This document shows, piece after piece, positions 21,189-31,500 of a stretch of DNA of 64,000 nt. The notes under the pieces are model-generated. The model worked only from the letters and a program-made list of their open reading frames with translations. It was not told the DNA's origin and did no database searches. The number at the start of each line of letters is the position of its first letter. Position 1 is the stretch's first letter. A program made the translations under genes and the position numbers. The stretch is from Diplonema japonicum (taxonomy: Eukaryota; Euglenozoa; Diplonemea; Diplonemida; Diplonemidae). Location of the stretch: the NCBI GenBank assembly GCA_964019335.1, contig OZ025649.1, positions 124,001 through 188,000 on the forward strand, written 5' to 3'.

Positions 21189-21785
21189 ATGCCCGGCAAG
21201 AGAGCGAAAAAGGAAATGACCCCAGAAGAGAAAGCTGCTTATTATAAAAAACAAGCCGCAAAGAAGCGAGATAAGGAAAAGGAAGAGAAAAAAAGCGGCA
21301 AGAAGGAAGTGGTAGGTGATGCGGACGAGAGAAGGAGGGTAGAGGAGAGAATATTAAAAAAGAAGCTTGGGGAGGAAGGGAGAGTGGTGGTAGACGTGGC
21401 AGGGGATGGGGACTGCCTGTTTTCTGCGGTAGGGTTGCAGTTGGGAGAAACGGGCAGAGGTGACTATGACGCAAAGGTGCTGCGCAAGATGACAGCAGAG
21501 CACATCAAGTCGAATAGAGAAATCTTTTCAGGCTTCATAGACGAGACTACCCCTTTTGATACGTACTGCAACACCCTCACCACTCCTCAGCACTGGGGTG
21601 GTGACATAGAACTCCTTGCCCTTTCTGCCATCTTTTCCACCCCTATCCACGTCCTGCAAGCTGTCGGAGCCAATCAAACCTTCGGCGCACCGGGGCCTCA
21701 CCCTTCCCTGTGCCTCGTCTACCACCGCCATCTCCATGTCCTCTCCGCGCACTACAGCTCAGCATCTCTGAAACCTAAAAGTTAA
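21189..21785 (+). CDS. OTU-domain deubiquitinase, OTUD6-like
   Basis: Intronless, 198 aa, starting at the first ATG after acceptor AG 21140-21141. Residues 1-60 are Lys/Glu-rich and helical, as in OTUD6 N-termini. The OTU core spans about 65-195: DVAGDGDCLFSAV contains the catalytic Cys76 with the usual Asp two to three residues before, and SAHYSS supplies the catalytic His188. The intervening WGGDIELLALSAIF stretch is the conserved W-G-x-x-x-E-L-x-A-L-S block. It should cleave ubiquitin chains in the cytosol. It is shorter than human OTUD6B (about 290-320 aa) because the N-terminal helix is reduced. Confidence 0.9.
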   Translation: MPGKRAKKEMTPEEKAAYYKKQAAKKRDKEKEEKKSGKKEVVGDADERRRVEERILKKKLGEEGRVVVDVAGDGDCLFSAVGLQLGETGRGDYDAKVLRKMTAEHIKSNREIFSGFIDETTPFDTYCNTLTTPQHWGGDIELLALSAIFSTPIHVLQAVGANQTFGAPGPHPSLCLVYHRHLHVLSAHYSSASLKPKS

Positions 21786-22002
21786 GTCCCACTTTCTTCT
21801 TTGGCACCTCTTTTAGAAGAGGTCTTGTTTTCTATTCATGGAGATATAAAGAAGCTACAGCTCGGCCGAGGTGCGTCAGTGCTTGTGCAGGGCGCCACCA
21901 ACACTGGCCTCCTTTATCTCTTATATAATTCTTCTTTGTTTTCACTTCGCGACTCGACAACGACCGTCGGCACGAGGTACTTCTCAGGGGGTTGAAGAGA
22001 AA

Positions 22003-24671
22003 ATGAAAATGCGGCGAGAGGGTATTCTCGCTCTTATCTGCATGGCGTCGGCAGCCACTGGCGGCTGGACGGGGCCTGCGGGTGGGGGCTTCCAAGCAGA
22101 AGTGGATGCGTACGAACACGGCGTGATGAGGCTGCGGTTGAGGGAGGACGGGAAGACGAAGTACGAGGTAACAGACGTAGTGGTCGAGAAAAGTTTGGAG
22201 ACTGTGCAAAAGGAGGGGGATGTGTTCAGCTCGGGGGGCTCGAAGCTGCAGCTGAAGGGGACTGGAGCGGAGTTCCAGGGTGCGGGAGGTGCCATCAACT
22301 TCCAGGTCACGAAGGATAACCACGAAGACGACGCCATTGAAGCCACTTCCACCTTCCCTACAGCTGAGCGCCTCTACGGCATCCCCGAGCACGCTGTGGA
22401 CATGTCACTCCAAGAGGGCAAGTCCTACCGCCTCATGAACCTCGACGTCTACATGTACAAGCTCGACGACACAGGTGGCATCTACGGCTCCAAGCCTTTC
22501 ATGCACGCCCACGGCGCCAAGGGCACCGTAGGTTTCTTTTGGCTTAACTCTGCTGACTCTTCAGCTGAGATTTCCAAGCCCGCTGACGGTTGGACCTCGA
22601 AGTGGTCCTCGAAGGGCGGCATCTACGACACCTTCTTCCTCCCCGGTCCCACGCCGCAGGATGTCCTCCGCCAGTATTCCTACATCACTGGGAAGATGGC
22701 ACTGCACCCTTTGTTCTCGTTGGGGTACCACCAGTGCAGGTGGAACTACAGGAGCGAGGAAGACACGCTGCAGGTCGACGAAGGCTTCGACAAGCATTAC
22801 ATCCCTTACGACGTCATCTGGTTGGACATTGAGCACACCGACGGGAAAAAGTACTTTACATGGGACGCTCACAACTTCCCCAACCCAGAGAAGATGATCA
22901 ACACCATCGCCTCCAAGGGGCGCAAGGTCGTCACCATCTCTGACCCGCACATCAAGAGGGCTGCCGGGTACCACGTCCACGACACCGCCACCGCCAACAA
23001 CTACTACGTGAAGACAGAGTCGGGTGCTGACTACGAAGGCCACTGCTGGCCGGGGCAGTCTTCGTGGTTGGACTACTACAGCGAGAAGGTCCGCAACTGG
23101 TACGCCACCCTCTTCAGGTACGACATGTACCCTGGGTCAACGCCTGACCTGTACACATGGATTGACATGAACGAGCCTTCCGTCTTCAACTCCCCTGAGG
23201 TCACGATGGACATGAATGCTGTGCACACGCGTGACGACGGTTTCAAAGCCAAGCACAGAGACCTGCACAACATGTACGGCTTCTACCAGACCATGGCCGC
23301 TTACCAAGGGCTTTATGAGAGGACGCTCGGGGCGCCTCATAAGACCACATCCAGACCCTTCATCCTTTCCAGGTCGTTCTTCTCAGGGTCGCAGCGCTAC
23401 GCAGCTGTGTGGACTGGAGACAACGCGGCCGAGTGGTCGCACCTTGACAAGTCCGTGCCCATGCTCTTGTCCATGTCGCTGGCGGGGCTTCCGTTTGTCG
23501 GCGCTGACGTCGGTGGTTTCTTCAACAACCCTGAGCCTGAGCTGCTGGTCAGGTGGTACCAGCTGGGTACCTTCTACCCGTTCTTCCGTGGGCACGCCCA
23601 TCTTGAAACCAAGCGCAGGGAGCCTTGGCTGTTCGGCGAGGACAACACAGACAGCATCAGACGCTCCATTGTCCGCCGCTACCAGCTCATGCCCTTCATC
23701 TACACGCAGTTCTTCCGTGCCCACCTCATGGGTGAGTCTGTCATCATGCCTCTGTACTTCGCCTTCCCCAGCGACCCGAAGGTACTTGATATCGACAGGC
23801 AGCTCCTGGTATGTTCCTTTGTCCTTGCAACATGACACAGCTCGGAGAATGTATTATGGCCAAGCCTGTTGTCGCAGCTGGCATCACTGAGGTGACTATG
23901 TACCTCCCTGGTATGGTTGGGTCTCAAAGTAACGTGAATATGCAGGTGCCGACCCCTGGTTCAATCTGTACACGGGTGCAGCCTACGCGCCAGGTGGTGA
24001 CATCACGCTCCCTGCGCCCTTGGCGGACCTCCCTGCCCTGGTCAGGGGGGGCTACATCATCCCTAAGAGGGAGAGGGTCAGGCGTTCGACTTCTGCGCAG
24101 TTCTGGGATCCTGTGACGCTGCTGGTATGAAAGGCTTATTGTTTGCTTAACTTAACGATGGTCACAGATCGCTGTGGGGAAGGACGGCAGTGCAAAGGGC
24201 GACCTGTACTTGGACGACTCGCATTCGTTCGAGTACCAGCAGGGGGCCTTCGTCCACAAGCAGTACACCTTTGAGAACGGTGCACTGAACTCGAAAGATT
24301 TTGCCACAGACTCCGTCTACGCATCCAAGGTACCTTGTCTTCTTGACCTCACCCTCACTTCTAGTTCGCCTCGACAAAGACCTTCGAGACTGCTGTCACT
24401 GTAGAGCGCGTCGTGTTCTACGGGCTCGCTGACAAGGTATCGTTTTGAAAAAAAAAAAGGAAAAAATCCTGTATTCCTTGCACAGCCCAACCAGGCCACC
24501 GTCACCCTCGGTGGAACATCTGTAGCAGCTGGCATGACTTGGGACAGCGAGTTCAAGGTATGAACAGAAAACATGTCAAAAACTCCACCACAGACGCTTA
24601 CCATCCGGAAGCCCGGTGTGAAAGTGTCAGCCGATTGGACTATCAGCTTCGCTGGCCAAGAAGAACTTTAA
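22003..24671 (+). CDS. GANAB: Glucosidase II alpha subunit (GH31)
   Basis: Seven exons (22003-23808, 23841-23910, 23946-24124, 24168-24329, 24365-24436, 24486-24557, 24594-24671) join to 812 aa, with introns of 32, 35, 43, 35, 49 and 36 nt. A signal peptide (about 1-20) routes it to the ER. The GH31 barrel shows DVIWLDIEHTDGKKYFTWD, the nucleophile Asp388 in WIDMNEPS and the acid/base Asp473 in WTGDN, followed by GADVGGF and FYPFFRGHAH. The small C-terminal exons encode the beta-sandwich (VTMYLPGADPWFNLYTG, GGYIIPKRER). It removes the inner glucoses from N-glycans. It is somewhat shorter than the usual roughly 900-950 aa. The second intron is phase 1, the others phase 0. Confidence 0.93.
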
Positions 24672-25298
24672 ATGGTGCCACAGTACGAGGATAAGAGGGT
24701 AAAAGCCTTTCTCTGAATTTTTTTTTTCTTTTTGCGTACCCCTCCTTATTTTCCTTTTGTACTACCAATAAAAAAAAAAATGAACTAAAATAAAAAATAA
24801 AAAGTTGAGAGGCAACGAACTTCCGAGCCCTTTCGCTTTCCGAGTCACTTGCACGGGGGGGAGGGGAACTCTTCTTTTGTTTTTCTCCTTTTTTTTTTCT
24901 TTTTTTACAATATTGGGAGGGGAAGGTTATCCTTCCTGCTTTCCCAGAGAACGAGATTTTACCCCTATTTTTTTCCTTCTTCCACTTTCCTCTTTTGTAT
25001 ATTTTTTTTTGTTCCAAACCTTGTTACCGCTGATAGTAGCAAAAACAGGATAAAAAGAAAATATTTGAAAAAAAAAAAAAAAAAAAAAAAAAAAAGAAAG
25101 AAAGGGGTGACGTTAACAAAAAAAAAAAAACCTTTTTTTTTTCTTTTTTGTTCTTGTCCGAACCCCCTTCCAGTGTGTTTTTTTTTTTTTAGTGTGTGTA
25201 TTTCCCCCCCCAAAAAAAAAACACAAACACAAGAGAATATCACAAAACAATAAAAAGGATTTCTTACAAAGAAGGGAAAAAAAAAAAAGAAAAAAGAA
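24672..25298. other. Homopolymer-rich spacer
   Basis: A 627-nt spacer with many T and A tracts, including an A run at about 25069-25095. No credible coding frame or RNA. Open frames are Phe/Lys-rich artefacts. Confidence 0.55.
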
Positions 25299-25771
25299 AT
25301 GGGTAGGTCAGGCAAGGGATACAATGCACAAGAAGCACTGGATCAGTTAAAGAATGCAGGTGTGCCGAGAGGGATGGCGAGGGGTGTGGGGCTGGCGATA
25401 GGGGGTATTTTCCTGGCAGGGGCGGCGATGAACTCCCTGTACACTGTACAGGGTGGTTTCAAAGCCATAAAATTCAATATGCTCACCGGGTTGGACCCCC
25501 GCTCCTTCGAAGCCGGTACCCACGTGAAAATCCCGTACTTGGAAAAACCCATCCTATTCGATATCAGGCAGCAGCCCATCAGCATCCAGTCCAGCCAAGG
25601 ATCCCGTGATCTTCAAATTGTGAACACCACTGTCCGTGTTCTGTACAAGGCGAATGAGAGCAATCTCCCTGAGCTATACCGCACACTTGGGCAGAACTAC
25701 GCTGACGTTGTCCTCCCATCCATATCGAATGAGGTCTTGAAGTCGGTTATTGTATGCACCTCGGGTTTAAG

Positions 25772-25814
<43 letters not shown>

Positions 25815-26302
25815 GCAATACAACGCATCTGAACTAATCACACGACGACCTGAAGTCAGTGCAGCGATCACAAGCGAGCTTCAGGTGAGGGCGAAGGAGT
25901 TCTTCTTGGAAATCAGTGATGTCTCGATTGTATGAAAAGTGTAACAAACAAACAAAAAAAAAAAATTTTTTTTTTTCCCCGCAGGTTCAAATGAACTTCG
26001 GTAAGGAGTATACTGCCGCAGTAGAATCGAAGCAAATTGCGCAGCAGATGGCAGAGAGGGCCAGGTTCAAGGTGGAGCAGGCACAGCAAGAGAAGAAGGG
26101 TGTGATCATTCTTGCAGAGGGTGAGGCAGAGTCAGCGAAGCTCATCGGTAACGCCATCAAGAACAACAGGTCCTTCATCGACCTCCGAAGGATGGAAGCT
26201 GCAAAGGAGATCTCCAGCACCCTTGCAAAGTCCCCCAACAAGCTGACTCTCGATGCCGACGCCCTGCTCCTGAACCTCACCGCAAAGGTGTCTAAACAAT
26301 AA
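25299..26302 (+). CDS. PHB2: Prohibitin-2
   Basis: Three exons (25299-25751, 25813-25929, 25985-26302) give 295 aa. After a basic N-terminus comes a hydrophobic segment (about 28-46) that anchors the protein in the mitochondrial inner membrane. The PHB/SPFH domain follows: YTVQGGFKAIKFNMLTGL, IPYLEKPILFDIR, SRDLQIVNTTVRVLY, VLPSISNEVLKSVI and AQYNASELITRR. A C-terminal coiled coil has YTAAVESKQIAQQ and AEGEAESAKLIGNAI. These features favour PHB2 over PHB1. With PHB1 it forms the ring complex that scaffolds the inner membrane and regulates m-AAA protease. Intron 1 ends in an unbroken A40 run before the AG. Confidence 0.93.
25752..25812 (+). other. Intron with poly(A) acceptor
   Basis: Intron 1 of the prohibitin gene, 61 nt: GTATGC donor, then 40 consecutive A residues (25772-25811) ending in the acceptor G at 25812. 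It is placed by protein continuity (NEVLKSVI into AQYNASEL). There is no pyrimidine tract at all. Confidence 0.8.
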
Positions 26303-26490
26303 CAATCTTTTCCGTCTCAATACAAATTATCTTAGAGCACTGCACAAATACCAACACATAGGACGCCTAAGACGGGTTGGTTCTAGAATGGTGGCGAAAT
26401 TTTTTTTTAAAAAAAAAAAAGGGGGGTGGGAGGGGAGGGGGAAAAAATCTAAATCTGTGGTTGATGCCCAAATATTTTTTTCCCCAAGGG

Positions 26491-26531
<41 letters not shown>

Positions 26532-26723
26532 GTTTCCTTGTTCACGCCTCTATTTTACCAACGATTCTAAAGCTACAGTTTCTGTACTTTATTGGTACCC
26601 AATCTGATCCATGATCAATAAACCATATACAGAATTTCTTGTACCTTCTCGACCACCCCTCCTTCCAAGGAGAGGAACTAGGGGCTGGATATTGGGTTGG
26701 AATTAACAAAATCTCTATCAATC
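26303..26723. other. Spacer and 5' region of the retrotransposon
   Basis: Contains the prohibitin 3' UTR, an A run of about 40 (26490-26529), then sequence leading to retrotransposon ORF1. The retrotransposon 5' end is not defined by any clear target-site duplication; it probably lies between about 26560 and 26690. Confidence 0.45.
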
Positions 26724-28502
26724 ATGGCTGGGGAACCTCCAAGTGGTGGCCCTGGGTCTTCTCCCTCAGGAGGAGAGCAAAAACCCCAGCAGGGGGCAGC
26801 ACCTTCGTGGGTGCAGGTAGCGCGGGCGAGACCAGGGAAGGGGAAGGTGGTACGCGCGGTGAGGGTAACGGCAGAGGCGGGATGGCCGAAGACACATGGC
26901 AAGCAGCAGCAGGAACGCTGGATGGACGAGGACGAGGACGAGGACGAAGACGAGAACGCCACCGAGGTGCTGAGAGTGGTATGGAGGCGACCGGCGGCGG
27001 GGGAAGGCTGGGAGCAGGTCGAGGCCGACGCGAGAGAGCACACGAAGAAGGTGCTCGGATCCATGGGGATCGGGACCCGAGGGCTGTCAGACCCGAGGGG
27101 CGAGGGGTGGGACGGCAAGCTCACCAAGATGGACCTCCTGGTCTATCTGTCGGCGAGCGACGCGAAGAAAGCGAAACAGGCCGGGGGTGCAGAAGGTACC
27201 GGTATGTACATCGAAGAACGAAGGAGGAGGAAGGAGGACGCGCCACCGTTGTGGCTAAAGACGTGGAGCGTGTCGGAGGCACGGAAGGCGGCGGGGCCCG
27301 AGGCAGCCATCATCAGCAACGGGAGGGGGGTCGGGCTGGTGATGGAGGAAGGGGAAGCAAGGACGCACGCGGCAGACAGGGCACGGGAGGCAGGGCTACT
27401 GGTGGAAGCAGGGGGAGCAAAGAAGACGAAGTACGACCTCCACTGCGTACCGCGCGGAGTAACAGCAGGGCAGGTGCAGGAGGTGATCCGCACGAAGGGG
27501 TGGGAAGGTGCGGAGGTGCTCCGGATGATCCCCAAGAAAGGGAAACAGCTCGCCATTATCCAGGCGGTTGTCCGACCCCCGTTCGGGGAAGTCCAAGTAG
27601 GAGAGAACCAAATGCCCTTGACAGAGGCATGGAAACTCCAACCGCTGCGGATGGTGGTGGCAAAAGGGGAGACGCGGAAGGACCCAAACGAGAACAACGA
27701 CACCAAGTACTCCAAGCCGGAGTTCCTCTGCTTCTATGGCAAGGACAAAGGCGAGGAGTACTGGGCAGCGGCGGACCCGAAGGCACAGCAGAAGCAGGAC
27801 CCGAAGGCACAACAAAAGCAGGACCCAAAGGCACAACAGAAGAAGGACCCGAAGGCACAGCAGAAGGGGCAGAAGGAACAGAAGCACAAACCGCAGAAGG
27901 AGAAGGGAAAGGAAGAGCAAAAGGAAGAGCAGATGCCGACAGGAATACAACAACAGATGCAGAAGCTGGAGCAGATCATCAAAGGGCTGCAAGAGGACAA
28001 CAAGAAGCTGAGGGAGACACTGAAGAAGCAAGCGCTGAGGCACAGGGAGCTGAGGGAGAAGGTAATCGCAACGAACCCAGCATCTCCAGCATCCCCGACG
28101 AAGAGGCAGAGAAGCGGGACACCTCCGGAGGCTTCACCATCACCGAGGAGGAGGAAGGCACAGGGATCGCCGAAGAAGAACACAGCCGCGTCCCCCACGA
28201 AACGGCCAAGGAGCGTGACACCTCCAGAATCCCGGTCCCCGACACCGATGGAGACGGACGGCACGCCATCCTACAGGCAGCCGACGAAGTCCTCGGAAGG
28301 GAAGGGCATGGATTCCCCCCAATCGCAGGCACAGAAGAAGCAAAAGATGCACACCCATGCGTGGTCGAAGGCGTACAAGGCCACCCAGGGGCAGTGCGCC
28401 TCATGCAAGACGCTGCTGAAGGGAGGGAAGGCAGCGGTGTGCACCCTGGAAACATGCAGGAGGGAACAGTGCTGCGCATGCATCGGAAAGGTGCTGAACT
28501 GA
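26724..28502 (+). CDS. Retrotransposon ORF1 protein
   Basis: 592 aa, highly charged. An acidic Asp-Glu alternation lies near residues 68-80. Residues about 110-320 may be globular. Four tandem 8-residue repeats (DPKAQQKQ type) are encoded by 27774-27869. A coiled coil (about 400-450) has KLEQIIKGLQEDNKKLRETLKK. Basic Ser-Pro-rich stretches include TKRQRSGTPPEASPSPRRRK. The last 40 residues hold a Cys cluster (CASC...CTLETC...CCAC), probably a zinc-binding nucleic-acid finger. By position it is the ORF1 nucleic-acid chaperone of a LINE. No RRM or esterase signature is recognised. Confidence 0.8.
   Translation: MAGEPPSGGPGSSPSGGEQKPQQGAAPSWVQVARARPGKGKVVRAVRVTAEAGWPKTHGKQQQERWMDEDEDEDEDENATEVLRVVWRRPAAGEGWEQVEADAREHTKKVLGSMGIGTRGLSDPRGEGWDGKLTKMDLLVYLSASDAKKAKQAGGAEGTGMYIEERRRRKEDAPPLWLKTWSVSEARKAAGPEAAIISNGRGVGLVMEEGEARTHAADRAREAGLLVEAGGAKKTKYDLHCVPRGVTAGQVQEVIRTKGWEGAEVLRMIPKKGKQLAIIQAVVRPPFGEVQVGENQMPLTEAWKLQPLRMVVAKGETRKDPNENNDTKYSKPEFLCFYGKDKGEEYWAAADPKAQQKQDPKAQQKQDPKAQQKKDPKAQQKGQKEQKHKPQKEKGKEEQKEEQMPTGIQQQMQKLEQIIKGLQEDNKKLRETLKKQALRHRELREKVIATNPASPASPTKRQRSGTPPEASPSPRRRKAQGSPKKNTAASPTKRPRSVTPPESRSPTPMETDGTPSYRQPTKSSEGKGMDSPQSQAQKKQKMHTHAWSKAYKATQGQCASCKTLLKGGKAAVCTLETCRREQCCACIGKVLN
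27774..27869 (+). repeat. Four 24-bp tandem coding repeats
   Basis: Four in-frame copies of a 24-bp unit beginning GACCC(G/A)AAGGCACA(G/A)CA within ORF1, encoding DPKAQQKQ, DPKAQQKQ, DPKAQQKK and DPKAQQKG. Copies differ only at a few mostly synonymous positions, which suggests recent expansion. Confidence 0.9.
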
Positions 28503-31500
28503 GGCAGGGGAAGCGCAGACCGGGGTCAGAGGAGGCGGAGGACTTCGCGAGACTCACGGTTCAGGGAATACAACCAAACCCTGGACCAGCACCCACGTAC
28601 ATGAACATATCGACGGTGAACGTAGCCTCCCTTCGCAACCAACTTGAGGAGGTCACAAAGCTGGACATGGACGTCATATGTACACAGGAGACAGCGCTCA
28701 CCCTGGCAGGCCAACAAGAAATAGAACGAGAGCTTGGCAAGGTGAAGCAGAAGAAGAAGTGGAAGCCGATGTGGGGGCCACCGCAGCCGGGGAGGAAGGT
28801 CGAGGGCATCGCATCGAACTGGGTAGCACAGAGGGGGGGACTCGCAACACTCATCCGAGAACCCAGGACCGCACTACCAGGAACACTGGATACCTCAGAC
28901 CAACCTGAGGAGCAAAGCCGGAGGTGGCTGCACACGCAGGTCGCGATCGACGGCAAGCGCAAATGGCTGCACATCATCTCGGTTTACTGCCCGTCGGGAG
29001 CAGGGCGAGAAGAAACGGCAAAGAGGGAGACCCTCCTCCACTACGTCCTGCAGAAGAAGACGAGGGAGCTCGGCAACGTACCCATACTCGTTGTCGGCGA
29101 CCTGAACACTGACGAGGACAGGTCTCCAGAACTGTGCAAGGCGCTGCAGACGGGCTGGACTGATGCAGCGGAGCTATGCGCAAAGATGAGAAGGGGCGAG
29201 CAACCAGAACCAACGTTTGTACGGGAAAACTGCGCCACACGGATAGACAGGATTCTGGCAAACCCAGAGGCGGTGCCGGCCATCACGGACTGCAGCGCAT
29301 ACAAGCTAGTCAAAGGAACCGACCACAGAACCCTCACAGTCCGACTACAACTCGATAGGTTCAGTCTGCAGGTACAGAGGTACATGCTGCCGAAGGGGCT
29401 GGAAGCAGCAGAGGAGCCGGCAGAAGGTCAGGGCGCAGAGGCTGTTGAAGCGTGTCATTTCCAGCTGCACTTGCGAGAGGGCCGAATCACAGAAGCCTTC
29501 GAAACACTCTCCCGATGCACAGAAGATCTCCTGATAGGACAACCGGTAGGGACTCCAGGGAGGGCAGCATACGTTGGAAGGGGCAAACACATAAGCACGA
29601 AGAACAAGAATGTGTGTGCACCGACAACAACAGGCTCGATCGGGGCGGCTACAATCATGCAGGCCCGACTGGAGAAGCTGAGGCTCAAGACCCGTTCATT
29701 ACGAGAGCAACTGGAACGGGCAATGGACGAGGGGAGCCTGAGCACGACCACTCTGAACACAATAAGGAATGTGAACAGAGAAGCAGCAGCAGCAGCAGTC
29801 CCGACGGAGCCAATACCGCAGGACACCTCGTTCATCGAAGACATGCTGGCAGCAACCCTAGACATGGAGGACGCCGTGGCAGCGCAAGAACGGAGGAAGA
29901 GGACCGAGTCGAACACGACGCGAAGACGGGAATACCTGGCTGAGGTGGCATCGGGAAGAGAAACGGCCAAGCTGGTGACAGTAGCAAGAGGAAAACGCCA
30001 GAGCGATGGGACCAGGGCAGTCAAGGATGGTAAGTTACTAGTGGCAGACCCTGCGAAGATCGACGCAGTCATGCGCAAAGCCTGGAAGAGCGTCTTCTCG
30101 AAGTACGAAAACAAGCCGGAACCCCCCTTCGCCCCCTTCAAGGCAAAGTATGGCAAGTTTATACAACGGCATGAGATGACGAAGACGCAGCTCACGGGAG
30201 CGAGGCTGAGAGAGGTACTCGCAAGGAAGAGCAAGAGAAGCGCAGCAGGCATCGACGGGTGGAGGATGCTGGAGCTACGCAAACTACCAGAGTCGGTGTT
30301 GGACGCCTGGGCTCAGCTCTTCCAAGCGATCGAAGCAACCGGGAGATGGCCAGAGGCCGTGAAGACGGCGCTGGTCACACTCGTACCAAAATGCGACGAC
30401 GCGGGACCGCTGGAGCACAGACCCATCACGGTGACATCAGCGGTGTACAGACTTTGGGCATGCACGCGACTGGCAGACATCCTTCTCTGGCAGGAGAAGT
30501 GGGTACACGACAAGCAGTACGGATTCCGCACAGGCTTCGGGACAGAGGACGCGCTAATGGACCTCGCCCTGGACATCGAGGAATCTCTACTCGAAGGGAA
30601 ACCGCTGGTCGGGGTGGCACTTGACTTTGCGAAGTGTTTCGACAGCGTACCGCAGCAACTAGTGATGGAGCTGGTGGAGGACATGGGCATGGAGACGGGC
30701 ATTCTAAGGGCGCTGAAGGGGATGTACGCGGGCATGCGGAGACGTTTCAGGTACGCCACGGGCGTTGGAGAGGAGTTCCACACGACAAATGGAATCCTAC
30801 AAGGGTGCCCCATATCTGTGGTACTCATCAACGCGTTACTGGCAGTGCTGATGAAACAGGTGGAGGACGGCACGGGGGTCCGCTCGCTGTCATACGCTGA
30901 CGACGCGTACCTTCTGTCACAACTCGCGGCAGCACTGCAGAAGGGGGTGGAGGCGGTGGAGGACTTCTGCAAAATGGTTGGCATGAAGCTAAACGTAAAG
31001 AAAACCAAAACCTTTACGACAGGCGCCAAGGCACCGGAAGTGAAGGTGGACGGTGAAGTGCTGCAGGCAGTGCGGACAGTGGAGGTGCTGGGAGCCAAGC
31101 TGCGGACGGACGGCCAGCAGCAATACAACAACGACAGGGCCAAGGAAGCGATGAAGACGTTGAGCAGGCTGGGGGCGACCCCGCTGTCCTTCCAGCAGAA
31201 GGCGCGGATCATCAGCTCCACACTGCTGCCAAGCTGCCTGTACGACGCCCCCTTCTCACCGCCAAGGACGGGGATGATGGAACTCCTGGTGATGGAGACG
31301 ACATACACGCTGTGGGGCCAGAGGTATCGCACGCGGAGCCCCGGCGCAGTACTCTCCGTGACACTACCAGGGCACACACACCACCCGAAGATGACAGCAG
31401 CCTACAAAGCACTGATGCTCATGTACAGGGCATGCAGGAAGGACGACCAACTGTGGGCACGCTGCAACGACATCGCAAAGCTGTACCGGGAAGGGAAGAA

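Noticed and set aside
26639-28477. ORF2 frame upstream of its likely start as a coding region
   Set aside because: Gly/Glu/Arg-rich shadow of ORF1 without domain features; kept only as an observation.
30313-31377. Long minus-strand open frame (354 codons)
   Set aside because: Antisense to the reverse transcriptase; composition-driven and without recognisable protein features.
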